This document shows, in pieces, positions 16,401 through 23,734 of a stretch of 64,000 nt of DNA; the first letter of the stretch is position 1, and every line of letters starts with the position of its first letter. The position numbers and the translations under genes were made by a program. Source of the stretch: Halobacterium jilantaiense (GTDB lineage: Archaea; Halobacteriota; Halobacteria; Halobacteriales; Halobacteriaceae); NCBI RefSeq assembly GCF_900110535.1, contig NZ_FOJA01000001.1:2391393-2455392 (forward strand), written 5' to 3'. The notes beneath the pieces are model-generated. The model was given only the letters and a program-made list of their open reading frames with translations. It had not been told where the DNA came from and did not search any database.

Positions 16401-16617
16401 GACCGAGGACGTGCCCGCGGCAATCCGTCGCGGCGAGGTCGAGTTCCTCGCGAGTGACGACCAGGCCGCGCTGACGACGGCCGTCGAGGAAGAGATTCCC
16501 TACGTCTCCACGGCTGCTGCGGCCGAGGCGATGCTGGAGGGGCTGGCGGCCGCCGACGGCGACCTCGATGTCGCGCCGGTCGGTGACCGCCCGATTCGCG
16601 ACGAGACCTGGGGCTGA
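13489..16617 (+). CDS. carB: carbamoyl-phosphate synthase large subunit
   Basis: 1042 residues, the usual length. Two homologous halves each start with the ATP-grasp dinucleotide-like motif (ILLIGSGPIQIGQAAEFDYS near residue 7 and VIVGGGPIRIGQGVEFDYC near 567). Each carries its own ATP-grasp domain with ARTTYTLGGSGSG and RPSYVLGGRAMEV loops and E-N-P-R segments (VVEVNPRVSRSSALASKATG, VLEANPRSSRTVPF). It makes carbamoyl phosphate from bicarbonate, ammonia and 2 ATP for pyrimidine and arginine synthesis, using ammonia channelled from CarA. Unlike most genomes, carA is not adjacent: it lies 1.5 kb away on the opposite strand, but with a matching operator. Confidence 0.98.
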   Translation: MSEDDRTILLIGSGPIQIGQAAEFDYSGAQACRALQEEGARVVLVNSNPATIMTDPEMADAVYIEPIEPDAIAEVIEQENPDGVIAGLGGQTGLNVTAELAEQGVLDEHDVDVMGTPLDTIYATEDRDLFRQRMEDLGQPVPASTTIDLGDDETVTDMDEVALRERVDDAVEAVGGLPVIARTTYTLGGSGSGVVHDFEELVSRVRKGLRLSRNSEVLVTESISGWVELEYEVMRDAGDSCIIVCNMENIDPMGIHTGESTVVTPSQVIPDDGHQEMRDAALEVIRDLGIQGGCNIQFAWRDDGTPGGEYRVVEVNPRVSRSSALASKATGYPIARVTAKVALGKRLHEIENEITGQTTAAFEPAIDYVVTKVPRWPNDKFPEVDFELSTAMKSTGEAMAIGRTFEESLLKALRSSEYDPSVDWNEVGDDELRADYLESPTPDRPYAVFEAFERGFTVDEVNDLTGYRDWYLERFQNVAAASAAASEGDFATPAQLGYTNSEVAELASDGGDVAVGDVEESAPDRTFKQVDTCAGEFAASTPYYYSARSSGSTRNEVQADRDAESVVIVGGGPIRIGQGVEFDYCTVHAVRALREQGIETHVVNNNPETVSTDYDTSDGLFFEPITAEEVADVVETTNADGVMVQFGGQTSVDVGDPLEAELERRGLDCEVMGTSVDAMDLAEDRDRFNRLMGELGISQPRGGSATSESEALDLANEVGYPVLVRPSYVLGGRAMEVVHDDDELRHYVEEAVRVSPDKPILVDEFLADAVELDVDAVSDGEDVLLGGVMEHVESAGVHSGDSACVIPPRSLDDDTLGRVREVTEEIAQALDTVGLLNVQLAVQDGEVYVLEANPRSSRTVPFVSKATGVPIAKLAARVMAGESLADLGASEGVPEQYSVKEVVLPFDRLPESDPRLGPEMKSTGEVMGTASDPGMAYWKAQTAAFNAPEPGSTAVVDLPVEGFDEHFEVAETEDVPAAIRRGEVEFLASDDQAALTTAVEEEIPYVSTAAAAEAMLEGLAAADGDLDVAPVGDRPIRDETWG

Positions 16618-16664
16618 ACGCGACCGGCCACACGGTGTAGTAGCAGTGCGCCGTCGGACCCGCC

Positions 16665-17090
16665 GTGAGGCGGAGTCGCAGGCGGTTGGCAGTCGTCCTC
16701 GTCGTCCTCGCCGTCGGCTACCTGCTCGTCGGTAGCGGTCCGCTCGTCGGTGGGGGCGGCCAGCAGCAGGACTTCGAACCGTACCCCGAGCCCCCCGACC
16801 GGCTCACCGACGAATCGGCAATCGAGGCGGCGGCCCGGCACGAACGCGCGTACGTCGACCGCGAACTGGGAACGAACGGGAAGGTCCAGCCCTACGTGGT
16901 CGCGGCGACAGTCACGGGCAGAGAAGAGACCGTCCTCGCGCGCAACGAGCCCGGCGTCTACGTCCGCGTGAAGCAGCCATTCGGCTACTCGACGCGGTCG
17001 GCGGACGGCGACGGCCGCACGAACACCACGTACCTCGTGACCGAGTCGGCAGTCGAAGCCGTGTTCCGGGAGCGAGGAGCCTACGTGTAG
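16665..17090 (+). CDS. membrane-anchored hypothetical protein
   Basis: 141 residues from a GTG start 48 bases after carB. A basic N-terminus (MRRSRRR) is followed by one hydrophobic helix (8-29), then a Gly/Gln linker and a soluble domain of about 100 residues facing outside, with several charged strands. No lipobox. It could be cotranscribed with carB. No family recognised and no link to carbamoyl phosphate metabolism is evident. Confidence 0.65.
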   Translation: MRRSRRRLAVVLVVLAVGYLLVGSGPLVGGGGQQQDFEPYPEPPDRLTDESAIEAAARHERAYVDRELGTNGKVQPYVVAATVTGREETVLARNEPGVYVRVKQPFGYSTRSADGDGRTNTTYLVTESAVEAVFRERGAYV

Positions 17091-17220
17091 TCAGAGTAGC
17101 ACGCGGACGACTGTCAGGGTAGCAGTCCCTCTCGTTGTCGTCCCCCGAGTGCCGCTGTCCCCAGTACCCGGTTTGGCGGCGAACGATTCGGCTCCGAGTA
17201 CCTCCCCGCCGACAGCTCGT

Positions 17221-17604
17221 TCACGGCGTGACCGTATCGAACTCGACAGTATCGTTCTGCACTCGGACTTGCAGGGACTGGTCTTCGGAGGTGACCGCCC
17301 ACGCGTGTTGTCCTGACAGCTCCCCGGCCGTCTGAACGGTGGCGCTGAAATCCCCTGAGTCGGGGAGTGCGTCAGGGTACTCCGAGGCCTGACTGGGCTC
17401 GATGGTGGCCGTGTCCGACAGGACAGTCTCCCCGGTGGAGCGGTCCGTGACTTCGATGGTGACTTCGACGCTCTCGCCGGTCTGGTTGAACACGACAACA
17501 TCGGGGTTCGTCTCTGAGAGGATAGACGAACAGCCGGCGAGCATCGCCAGCGACGCAGGTGGTACTGCGCAGAGCAGGGCACGCCGTGATACTGTGCGTT
17601 CCAT
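17221..17604 (-). CDS. Tat-exported lipoprotein, hypothetical
   Basis: 127 residues. The N-terminus SRRALLCAVPPASLAMLAGCSS has a twin-arginine-like SRRALL motif and the lipobox LAGC (Cys at about 25), so it should be exported folded and lipid-anchored. The mature part (about 100 residues) is beta-rich, with VEVTIEVTDRSTGETVLSD, suggesting an Ig-like fold. A TATA-like ATATACC (plus-strand GGTATAT near 17629) lies about 28 bases before the start. Function unknown. Confidence 0.8.
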   Translation of the reverse strand: MERTVSRRALLCAVPPASLAMLAGCSSILSETNPDVVVFNQTGESVEVTIEVTDRSTGETVLSDTATIEPSQASEYPDALPDSGDFSATVQTAGELSGQHAWAVTSEDQSLQVRVQNDTVEFDTVTP

Positions 17605-17768
17605 GTGGGTGTTGAGGCGCGCTGGCGGTATATCTGCAGGCGCGAGATTTCACCCGGTGCGGTCGCTCGGACAGATTAATAATCGAGACACAAGTTAGCA
17701 GTTGTGGCCTGATTCGAGGCTCGGACGGCTAAATCCGGGTACTGGATCGGGGCCGACCGGCGCTCGGC

Positions 17769-17782
17769 GCTTCGGCCGAAGC
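17769..17782. promoter_or_regulatory. 14-bp perfect palindrome GCTTCGGCCGAAGC
   Basis: A gap-free palindrome in the intergenic region between the lipoprotein (minus) and a small membrane protein (plus), 68 bases before the latter's ATG and 35 bases before its TATA-like ACTATTTT. It could be an operator, but GC-rich palindromes occur by chance in such DNA. Confidence 0.3.
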
Positions 17783-17849
17783 CGAAATGGAGTGGCTGTG
17801 TAGTGTAACTCGAACAACTATTTTGTGTGCGTGTTCATACTGTCTGGGT

Positions 17850-18044
17850 ATGACGCCAATATTCCAACGAGACACGTCCTCGCTCGGCACCGTCATCGGA
17901 ATCGTTGTCGTTGCCGTCGCAATCCTCGGACGACTGCTCTTCGACTGGTCGTGGTCCAACCCCGACTCGTTCGTGCCAGCCCTCATCGGTGCCATCGCAG
18001 CCGCCGTCGCAGCATGGTATCTGGTCCAGCAAGCCCGGAGCTGA
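17850..18044 (+). CDS. small two-helix membrane protein
   Basis: 64 residues from ATG 17850 (MTPIFQRDTSSLG). Two hydrophobic helices (about 14-28 and 40-58). The longer reading from 17787 adds Cys-rich sequence that overlaps the promoter, so it is rejected. TATA-like ACTATTTT lies about 28 bases upstream, giving a leaderless mRNA. Function unknown. Confidence 0.6.
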   Translation: MTPIFQRDTSSLGTVIGIVVVAVAILGRLLFDWSWSNPDSFVPALIGAIAAAVAAWYLVQQARS

Positions 18045-18157
18045 CGGCTGAAACGCCACTGCGACGAACGCGGCAGCCAGACAGTATCGAGAAGAGGGCG
18101 CGACTCCACGGACGGCTTCGGGCGTCCCGGCAGTGGACCGCCGCAGTCAAAACGCCG

Positions 18158-19219
18158 TCAGTCGGCGGCGGGTGTCACTCGACGCGTCTCGGGCATCGCG
18201 AGCACGTCGTCGAAGAAGTCCAGCGTGTCGTTCGGGCCGGGGTTGGCTTCGGGGTGGTACTGGCGGGTGAGGACGCCGAGTTCGTCGGAGTCGAGGGCCT
18301 CCGGCGTGTCGTCGTTGACGTTGACTTGCGTGACTTCGAGGTCGCCGGGGTCGGCGACGGTGTAGCCGTGGTTCTGCGTGGTCATGACGACGCGCCCGGA
18401 GTCGTGGTCGAGGACGGGCTGGTTGACGCCGCGGTGGCCGAACGCCATCTTCTCGGTGTCGCCGCCGAGCGCGCGGGCGACGACCTGCTGGCCGAGACAG
18501 ATGCCAGCGACCGGGACGTCGCCGACGTACTCGTCGACGAGACGTTCGGCGGCGTCGAAGTTCGCGGGGTCCCCCGGGCCGTTCGAGACGAACAGCACGT
18601 CGGGGTCGATTGCGTCGACGTCGGCGGGCGTGGCGTCGTAGGGGAGGCGGTGGACCGTGGCACCGCGGTCGACGAGCGAGTCGACGATGGAGCGCTTCGC
18701 CCCGCAGTCGACGAGCGCCACGTCGGTGTCGCCGTCGCCGTAGGTCCGGACGCTGTCGACGCTGACGCGCGCGCCGATGTCCGTGAGGTCCGAGAGTTCC
18801 GGACAGTCAGCGAGCTGGGCGCGGGCCTCCGCGGGGCTGGCGTCCGGGCCGGCGGAGACGCCGACCTGCATCGCGCCGCCCTCGCGGATGTCGAGGACGA
18901 GGTCGCGGGTGTCGAGGCCGTCGACGGCGGGGACGCCCTCGTCGCGAAGCCAGTCGGCCACGTCGTCGGTGAGTTCGCGGGCGACGACGGCGCTCGGGTG
19001 GACGCGGTCGGACTCCATGCGGTCCTCGCGGACGCCGTAGTTGCCGACGAGCGGGTACGCGAACGTGAGCACCTGTGCCTCGTAGGACGGGTCGGTGAGA
19101 CTCTCCTCGTAGCCGGTGTAGGCGGTCGTGAACACGAGTTCGCCCCGCGCCGCGCCTGGCGCGCGGGCGTTCGCCTCGACGACGTCACCGGTCTCCAGCG
19201 CGAGGTAGGCGTCTGTCAT
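18158..19219 (-). CDS. carA: carbamoyl-phosphate synthase small subunit
   Basis: 353 residues from ATG 19219 (MTDAYLALETGDV). The N-terminal CarA domain has FTTAYTGYEESLTDPSYEAQ. The class I glutamine amidotransferase domain follows, with the nucleophile Cys in GICLGQQVVARAL and the His/Glu of YHPEANPGP near the C-terminus. It hydrolyses glutamine and passes ammonia to CarB. The TATA-like GGTTTATACTTCC on the minus strand (19242-19254) is about 27 bases before the ATG, so the mRNA is leaderless. It diverges from an Lrp-family regulator, and a TACGA dyad shared with carB lies between them. Confidence 0.97.
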   Translation of the reverse strand: MTDAYLALETGDVVEANARAPGAARGELVFTTAYTGYEESLTDPSYEAQVLTFAYPLVGNYGVREDRMESDRVHPSAVVARELTDDVADWLRDEGVPAVDGLDTRDLVLDIREGGAMQVGVSAGPDASPAEARAQLADCPELSDLTDIGARVSVDSVRTYGDGDTDVALVDCGAKRSIVDSLVDRGATVHRLPYDATPADVDAIDPDVLFVSNGPGDPANFDAAERLVDEYVGDVPVAGICLGQQVVARALGGDTEKMAFGHRGVNQPVLDHDSGRVVMTTQNHGYTVADPGDLEVTQVNVNDDTPEALDSDELGVLTRQYHPEANPGPNDTLDFFDDVLAMPETRRVTPAAD

Positions 19220-19270
19220 TACGAGATTCACACGAAGCTCGGAAGTATAAACCTTCCTTTCGAAGCTGAG

Positions 19271-19286
19271 TTACGATTTTCGCAAT
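19271..19286. promoter_or_regulatory. candidate Lrp operator between carA and the Lrp-family gene
   Basis: TTACGATTTTCGCAAT, dyad TTACGA-TTT-TCGYAA, matches the site upstream of carB at all but two of 16 positions. It sits about 20 bases upstream of the carA TATA and just upstream of the regulator's own promoter, so one site could serve both. A direct repeat CGAAGCT flanks the carA TATA (19233 and 19261). Confidence 0.65.
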
Positions 19287-19316
19287 CCTTTTTGTGTGGG
19301 TGCCACAACGGAGGGT

Positions 19317-19730
19317 ATGGACGACGTCGACCGTCAGATTCTGGACGCGCTCCGGCGAGACGCCCGAACGCCGTACACCGAAATCGCCGAGGACATCGGC
19401 GTCAGCGAGGGCACCGTCCGGAACCGCGTCGACCAGCTCATCGAGGACGATGTCATCGAGCGCTTCACCGTCGCCACCTCCACGGGCAACGTCAAGGCGA
19501 TGATCGAAATCGGGGTCGCGATGGACGTCGACACGAACGAGGTCGGCGACCGGATGGTGGAGTGGGACGCCGTCGACCACGTCTGGCAGGTCTCCGGCGA
19601 GGACGACATCGTGCTCGTCGTCGACGCCGCGGACACCGGCGGCGTCAACGACCTGATGACCAAAGCCCGCGAACAGGAGTCGGTCGTCTCCACGCGCACG
19701 CGGCTGATTCTCGACGAGAAGCTCGGCTGA
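19317..19730 (+). CDS. Lrp/AsnC family transcriptional regulator
   Basis: 137 residues from ATG 19317 (MDDVDRQILDALRRDAR). The N-terminal winged helix-turn-helix has ARTPYTEIAEDIGVSEGTVRNRVDQLIEDDVIERF (about 16-50). The C-terminal RAM/AsnC ligand domain has MIEIGVAMDVDTNEVGDRM and DIVLVVDAADTGGVNDLM. It probably senses an amino acid or nucleotide-related effector. It is divergent from carA, with the dyad shared with carB between them, pointing to control of carbamoyl phosphate synthesis. The position resembles the trh3 gene next to carA in Halobacterium, from memory. Confidence 0.92.
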   Translation: MDDVDRQILDALRRDARTPYTEIAEDIGVSEGTVRNRVDQLIEDDVIERFTVATSTGNVKAMIEIGVAMDVDTNEVGDRMVEWDAVDHVWQVSGEDDIVLVVDAADTGGVNDLMTKAREQESVVSTRTRLILDEKLG

Positions 19731-19769
19731 GTCGAAGCGCTATTAGGGAGGGTGGTCGTCCGTGAGCAC

Positions 19770-20393
19770 ATGAGCGAGACCGAGCCGAGCGTCCCCGTGG
19801 AGTCCGAACGGGACGACGAGACGGCCGAGAACGCCGAGCAGGCTGTCGTCGCGGTCGACGCCTTCGACGAGCGCGAGGGACTGGCCAACCGCCTCGACGC
19901 CCACACCGGCGACGGCGTCCGCCACCGCGCGTTCACCTGCCTGCTGTTCGACGAGGACGGTCGCATCCTGCTCGCGCAGCGCGCCGAACGCAAGCGCCTC
20001 TGGGACACGTACTGGGACGGCACCGTCGCCAGCCACCCCGTCGAGGGCCAGAGTCAGAAGGAGGCTACCCGGGAGCGCCTGGAGGAGGAACTCGGCATCA
20101 CCGCCGACCAGTACGGCGACCTGGAGGTCACGGACCGCTTCGAGTACAAGCGCCGGTACCTCGACCAGGGCCTGGAGTGGGAGGTCTGTGCCGTCCTGCA
20201 GGCGACGCTCCACGACACGAGCTTCGACCGCGACCCCGAGGAGGTCGGCGGCGCGATGTGGGTCGACTACGAGGACCTCTACGAGAACCCCCGGTACTAC
20301 CGCCAGCTCCGGCTGTGCCCGTGGTTCGAAATCGCGATGCGCCGGGACTTCGAGGACGACGCCGACCCGGTCCCGGACGGCGAACGCGAGTAA
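19770..20393 (+). CDS. idi: isopentenyl-diphosphate delta-isomerase type 1, Cys-less
   Basis: 207 residues, Nudix fold. The Nudix-like segment GTVASHPVEGQSQKEATRER then LEEELG lies at 84-109. It should interconvert IPP and DMAPP for archaeal lipid and carotenoid synthesis. In the E. coli enzyme the motif is VCGHP with catalytic Cys67; here it is VASHP, with Ala87 in the Cys position (bases 20028-20030). The catalytic Glu appears kept in EWEVCAVLQ (about 146-154). The charged N-terminal 30 residues are typical of halophiles. Start ATG 19770; 18 bases of alternative upstream start rejected. Confidence 0.9.
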   Translation: MSETEPSVPVESERDDETAENAEQAVVAVDAFDEREGLANRLDAHTGDGVRHRAFTCLLFDEDGRILLAQRAERKRLWDTYWDGTVASHPVEGQSQKEATRERLEEELGITADQYGDLEVTDRFEYKRRYLDQGLEWEVCAVLQATLHDTSFDRDPEEVGGAMWVDYEDLYENPRYYRQLRLCPWFEIAMRRDFEDDADPVPDGERE

Positions 20394-20447
20394 CGCAGCG
20401 CCCGCCCGACCCCCCGATTTTTCAGTGCCGACCGCGAATGCGGAGCC

Positions 20448-20873
20448 GTGCTGGTCCTCACGCGCGCCGCCTACGACGCCGTGCTCGACCACGCGCGAGC
20501 GGACGCGCCCCTCGAAGCCTGCGGGGCGTTCGTCGGCGAGCGCGTCGAGCGCGAGGACGGCGGCGTCGTTCGGCGCGTGACGGCCGTTCGCCGCGTCCCG
20601 AACGTCGCCGACGCGCCCCGAGTGCGGTACGAACTCGACCCGGAGACGACGCTCGCGGTGTTCGACGAGGCGGAGGCGACCGACCGGGAGGTCGTCGGGT
20701 TCTACCACTCTCACCCGTCTGGGCCGAGCCACCCGAGCGCGTCCGACCGCGAGCACGCGCGCTGGCCGGACCACGTCTACGTCGTGGCGTCGCTGGCCGC
20801 CCGGCCGCCGACGCTGGACGCGTGGCTGTGGACCGGCGAGACGTTCGAGCGTCAGGCCGTCGCCGTGCGCTGA
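20448..20873 (+). CDS. JAMM/MPN+ metalloprotease, desampylase-like
   Basis: 141 residues from a GTG start. It carries the full JAMM zinc site: Glu23 in LEACGAF, then HSHPSGPSHPSASD with H87, H89, S97 and D100 (H-x-H-x7-S-x2-D). Size and layout match the haloarchaeal JAMM1 desampylase, which removes small archaeal modifier proteins (SAMPs) from targets. A SAMP1 gene lies about 22 kb away in this window. A T-run (GATTTTTCAG) upstream may terminate idi and serve as the TATA element. Confidence 0.88.
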   Translation: MLVLTRAAYDAVLDHARADAPLEACGAFVGERVEREDGGVVRRVTAVRRVPNVADAPRVRYELDPETTLAVFDEAEATDREVVGFYHSHPSGPSHPSASDREHARWPDHVYVVASLAARPPTLDAWLWTGETFERQAVAVR

Positions 20874-20925
20874 GCGGCTACGCCGCGACCGCCCCGACAC
20901 GAATGCTCTGCGGGCGAGCCGATGT

Positions 20926-20942
20926 GTATTACTTGGTTATAC
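20926..20942 (+). promoter_or_regulatory. candidate operator upstream of tenA
   Basis: GTATTACTTGGTTATAC is an inverted repeat with 7-bp arms (one mismatched pair) around TTG. It ends six bases before the TATA-like GATTATTTG (20948-20956), itself about 28 bases before the ATG at 20981. Thiamine-responsive control would make sense for tenA, but the regulator's identity is inference. Confidence 0.5.
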
Positions 20943-20980
20943 CACTAGATTATTTGCCGCTGGTCGTTCACGGGCTACGT

Positions 20981-21673
20981 ATGGCGTTCAGCGACACGCT
21001 CCTCGCAGAGGCCGAACCGGTCTGGGACGCGCAGTACGACCACCCGTTCGTCACGGAACTCGCCGCCGGCACGCTCGACGACGACGCCTTCCGGCACTGG
21101 GTCGAGCAGGACTACCGCTACCTGCTGGACTACGCCGACGTGTTCTCGCTGGCGGCCGCGCGCGCCGACGACGAACAGACGACCACCCGGCTAGCGGAGA
21201 CCGCACACCGCGTGGTCGCGGACGAACTCGACCTCCACCGCGAGTTCGCCGCCGACTACGGCCTCACTCCCGAGGACCTCGAAACCGTCGAGAAAGCGCC
21301 GACCTGTCAGGCGTACACGGACCACCTCGTCCGCGCCGCCCGTGAGGGCGGACTGCCAACGGTCGCAGCCGCCGTCTACCCCTGCGGTCAGGGCTACCTC
21401 GATGTCGCCGACCACATGGCGGAACTGGCGGTCGACGAGCACCGCTACACGCCGTTCGTCGAGAAGTACACCAGCGACGCGTTCCGCGAGACCGTCGCGT
21501 GGATGCGAGAACTGGTCGACCGACTCGCCGACGAGCGACCGGGCGCTCGCGAGGACATGCGGGCGGCGTTCCACCGGAGCGCGCGCCTCGAACACGACTT
21601 CTGGGAGATGGCGTACACGCAGGAGACGTGGTCGGTGTCGCCGCGCCGCGCGCCCGACGCGACCGCGGACTGA
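20981..21673 (+). CDS. TenA family aminopyrimidine aminohydrolase / thiaminase II
   Basis: 230 residues, all-helical TenA fold. Expected active-site parts: EQDYRYLLDYADVFS near residue 43, the catalytic Cys in YPCGQGYLD near 132, and a late Glu in FWEMAY near 210. TenA salvages the pyrimidine part of thiamine by hydrolysing aminopyrimidine degradation products. A C-terminal tail of about 20 residues is disordered. The dyad upstream hints at regulation by a thiamine repressor. No other thiamine gene is in the window. Confidence 0.9.
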   Translation: MAFSDTLLAEAEPVWDAQYDHPFVTELAAGTLDDDAFRHWVEQDYRYLLDYADVFSLAAARADDEQTTTRLAETAHRVVADELDLHREFAADYGLTPEDLETVEKAPTCQAYTDHLVRAAREGGLPTVAAAVYPCGQGYLDVADHMAELAVDEHRYTPFVEKYTSDAFRETVAWMRELVDRLADERPGAREDMRAAFHRSARLEHDFWEMAYTQETWSVSPRRAPDATAD

Positions 21674-21683
21674 CCGCGTCGCG

Positions 21684-21917
21684 TCAGCCGCGAATCGCCG
21701 TCCAGACGCCGACCAGGCCCAGAAGAACCGCGGGAATCATCGGAATCGTGAGGTAGGTGTCGCGGAACCCGAGCCCGAAGCTCCCGGGCCCCACCCAGTA
21801 GATGAACGCGGGCGCGGCCAGCCCGCAGAGCGCGAGGACGGCGACCAGAAGCCACTGCGCGCGCTTGCTCATGTCGTCGGTACCGGCGGCCTCCTGGGGT
21901 TCGTGGGTCTGGACCAT
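21684..21917 (-). CDS. small two-helix membrane protein, coupled to ADH gene
   Basis: 77 residues with two hydrophobic helices (about 20-41 and 55-74) after a soluble N-terminus. An internal Met 16 (MSKRAQWLL) could be the start. The ATG overlaps the stop of the upstream oxidoreductase by one base (TGATG on the minus strand), so the two are probably cotranscribed. Function unknown. Confidence 0.65.
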   Translation of the reverse strand: MVQTHEPQEAAGTDDMSKRAQWLLVAVLALCGLAAPAFIYWVGPGSFGLGFRDTYLTIPMIPAVLLGLVGVWTAIRG

Positions 21918-22960
21918 CAGTCGAGTTCGCTGTCGGGTCTAACGACTACCTTCCCAAAGCCCTCCCGGTTCTCCAGCAGTTCGTGGGCGCGCGCCGACTC
22001 GCTCATCGGCAACACGTCCCGGATTCGGACGTCGAAGGTGCCGTCCCAGACGTGTTCGAGGGCGTCGTCCACTTCGCCCGGGGTCGCCATCGTCGACCCG
22101 AGGATGTCCAGTTGATTCCAGAACACGCGCTGGACGTGAGTCTCGGGCCGGCCACCGGTGGTCGCGCCGCAGGTGACGAGCCGGCCCCCCTTCGCCAGCG
22201 ACTGCAGGGAGTCGTCCCAGGTCGCCTCGCCGACGTGGTCGACGACCACGTCGACGCCGCGCTTGCCGGTCTCCGCGCGAATCTCGTCGGCGAAGTCCGC
22301 TTCCTCGTAGTTCACGACGTGATCGGCACCGAGTTCCTCGGCGTACCGGAGTTTCTCCTCGGTGCTCGCCGTCGCGTACACCTCCGCGCCGGCGTGGTCG
22401 GCAATCTGGACGGCCGCGTGGCCGACGCCGCCGCTCGCCCCCAAGACGAGCACTGACTCGCCGGGCGAGACGTCCGCTCGGGTGTTCAGCATCCGCCACG
22501 CCGTCTGGAACACCAGCGGTGCGGCCGCCGCCGTCTCCCAGTCGACGTGGTCGGGCACCGGGACGAGGTTGTCCGCCGGAATCGCGGCGTACTCGCTGTG
22601 GACGCCCGGCACGTGCTCGCCGATGACGTGGAAGGACGCACACAGCGGGTACTCGCCGTTCCGACAGAACTCACAGTCCCCACACGAGACGCCTGCAGAG
22701 AGCGCGACGCGGTCGCCCGCCGAGAAACGCGTGACGGCCGCGCCGACCTCGGTGACGACGCCCGCGCCGTCGCTGCCCGGCACGTGGGGCATCTCCAGGT
22801 CGAGGCCGGGCATCCCGCGGCGCGTCCACACGTCGAGGTGGTTGAGCGCGCCCGCCTTCACGTCCACCAGTACCTCGTCCCGCCCGACCTCGGGGTCCGG
22901 GACCTCGTCGTAGCCGATGACCTCGGTGTCGCCGTGGCCGTCGAACGTGACAGCGTCCAT
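21917..22960 (-). CDS. zinc-binding alcohol dehydrogenase / quinone oxidoreductase (MDR family)
   Basis: 347 residues from ATG 22960 (MDAVTFDGHGDTEVIGYDEV); the longer upstream reading crosses the divergent moaB gene. It has the GroES-like N-domain with the structural zinc lobe CGDCEFCRNGEYPLC, then the Rossmann domain with GASGGVG (NADPH binding), and HVGEATWDDSLQSLAKGGRLV. Catalytic-zinc ligands are weak, so a quinone reductase-like or crotonyl-CoA reductase-like activity is as likely as alcohol oxidation. It is followed by an overlapping small membrane protein gene. Confidence 0.9.
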   Translation of the reverse strand: MDAVTFDGHGDTEVIGYDEVPDPEVGRDEVLVDVKAGALNHLDVWTRRGMPGLDLEMPHVPGSDGAGVVTEVGAAVTRFSAGDRVALSAGVSCGDCEFCRNGEYPLCASFHVIGEHVPGVHSEYAAIPADNLVPVPDHVDWETAAAAPLVFQTAWRMLNTRADVSPGESVLVLGASGGVGHAAVQIADHAGAEVYATASTEEKLRYAEELGADHVVNYEEADFADEIRAETGKRGVDVVVDHVGEATWDDSLQSLAKGGRLVTCGATTGGRPETHVQRVFWNQLDILGSTMATPGEVDDALEHVWDGTFDVRIRDVLPMSESARAHELLENREGFGKVVVRPDSELD

Positions 22961-23032
22961 GCGCGACGACTCGGGGCGACCGACCAAAACTGTGGGGTCT
23001 ACGCTTTTGCCGTCGGCCTCCCTACTCCCGCC

Positions 23033-23671
23033 ATGGTCGACTTCCAGTCGAGGGACACGCGCCGCAGCAGCGACGAGGACGACGAACCGCCCGACGCGCC
23101 CGACGAAGCCGAATCGGCGGACGACAGTCACGACGAGGAGGACACACACCACGACGACGAGGAGACGCACACCGACCACGACCACCACGACCACGACGCC
23201 GCCGCCGTCGGCGCGGCGGTGCTGACGGTGTCCTCGACCCGGTCGCTCGACGACGACCCCGGTGGGGACGCAATCGTCGACGCGCTCGAAGCCGACGGCC
23301 ACGAGGTCGTCACCCGGGAACTCGTCACGGACAGCTACGACCGCGTGCAGGGCGCTCTCGACAACCTCCTCGGACGGAACGACGTCGATGTCGTCGTCAC
23401 CACCGGTGGGACGGGCGTCACCCCCGACGACGTCACTGTGGACGCCGCGCGGCCGCTGTTCGACCGCGAGCTACCGGGGTTCGGCGAACTGTTCCGCCGG
23501 CTCTCCTTCGAGGACATCGGGACGAAGGTCGTCGGGTCGCGGGCGACCGCCGGCGTCGTCGAGGGGACGCTCGTCTTCTGTCTGCCGGGCAGCGAGCGCG
23601 CCACGCGGCTCGGCACCGAGGACGTCATCCTCCCCGAACTCCCGCACCTCGTCGGGCTGGCGAACCGCTGA
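23033..23671 (+). CDS. moaB: MoaB/MogA-like molybdopterin protein with His-rich N-terminus
   Basis: 212 residues. Residues 55-212 form a MoaB/Mog domain: [37 protein letters not shown] (about 119-138), and [18 protein letters not shown]. It adenylates molybdopterin or helps insert molybdenum/tungsten. The first 54 residues are an Asp/Glu/His-rich extension with about a dozen His (DHDHHDHD and [11 protein letters not shown]), which could buffer a metal. TATA-like ACGCTTTTGCC is about 30 bases upstream. It is divergent from the MDR gene. Confidence 0.9.
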   Translation: MVDFQSRDTRRSSDEDDEPPDAPDEAESADDSHDEEDTHHDDEETHTDHDHHDHDAAAVGAAVLTVSSTRSLDDDPGGDAIVDALEADGHEVVTRELVTDSYDRVQGALDNLLGRNDVDVVVTTGGTGVTPDDVTVDAARPLFDRELPGFGELFRRLSFEDIGTKVVGSRATAGVVEGTLVFCLPGSERATRLGTEDVILPELPHLVGLANR

Positions 23672-23734
23672 CGGGCGTCCGGACGGCGGCGCGAGTGACA
23701 CGTGAGAGAACGAACGGGCTGGACTCAGCCGGCG

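Noticed and set aside
17825-19765. A 646-codon plus-strand frame across carA
   Set aside because: It overlaps carA antisense and the Lrp gene in another frame, and its translation is Arg/Asp/Val-rich shadow composition.
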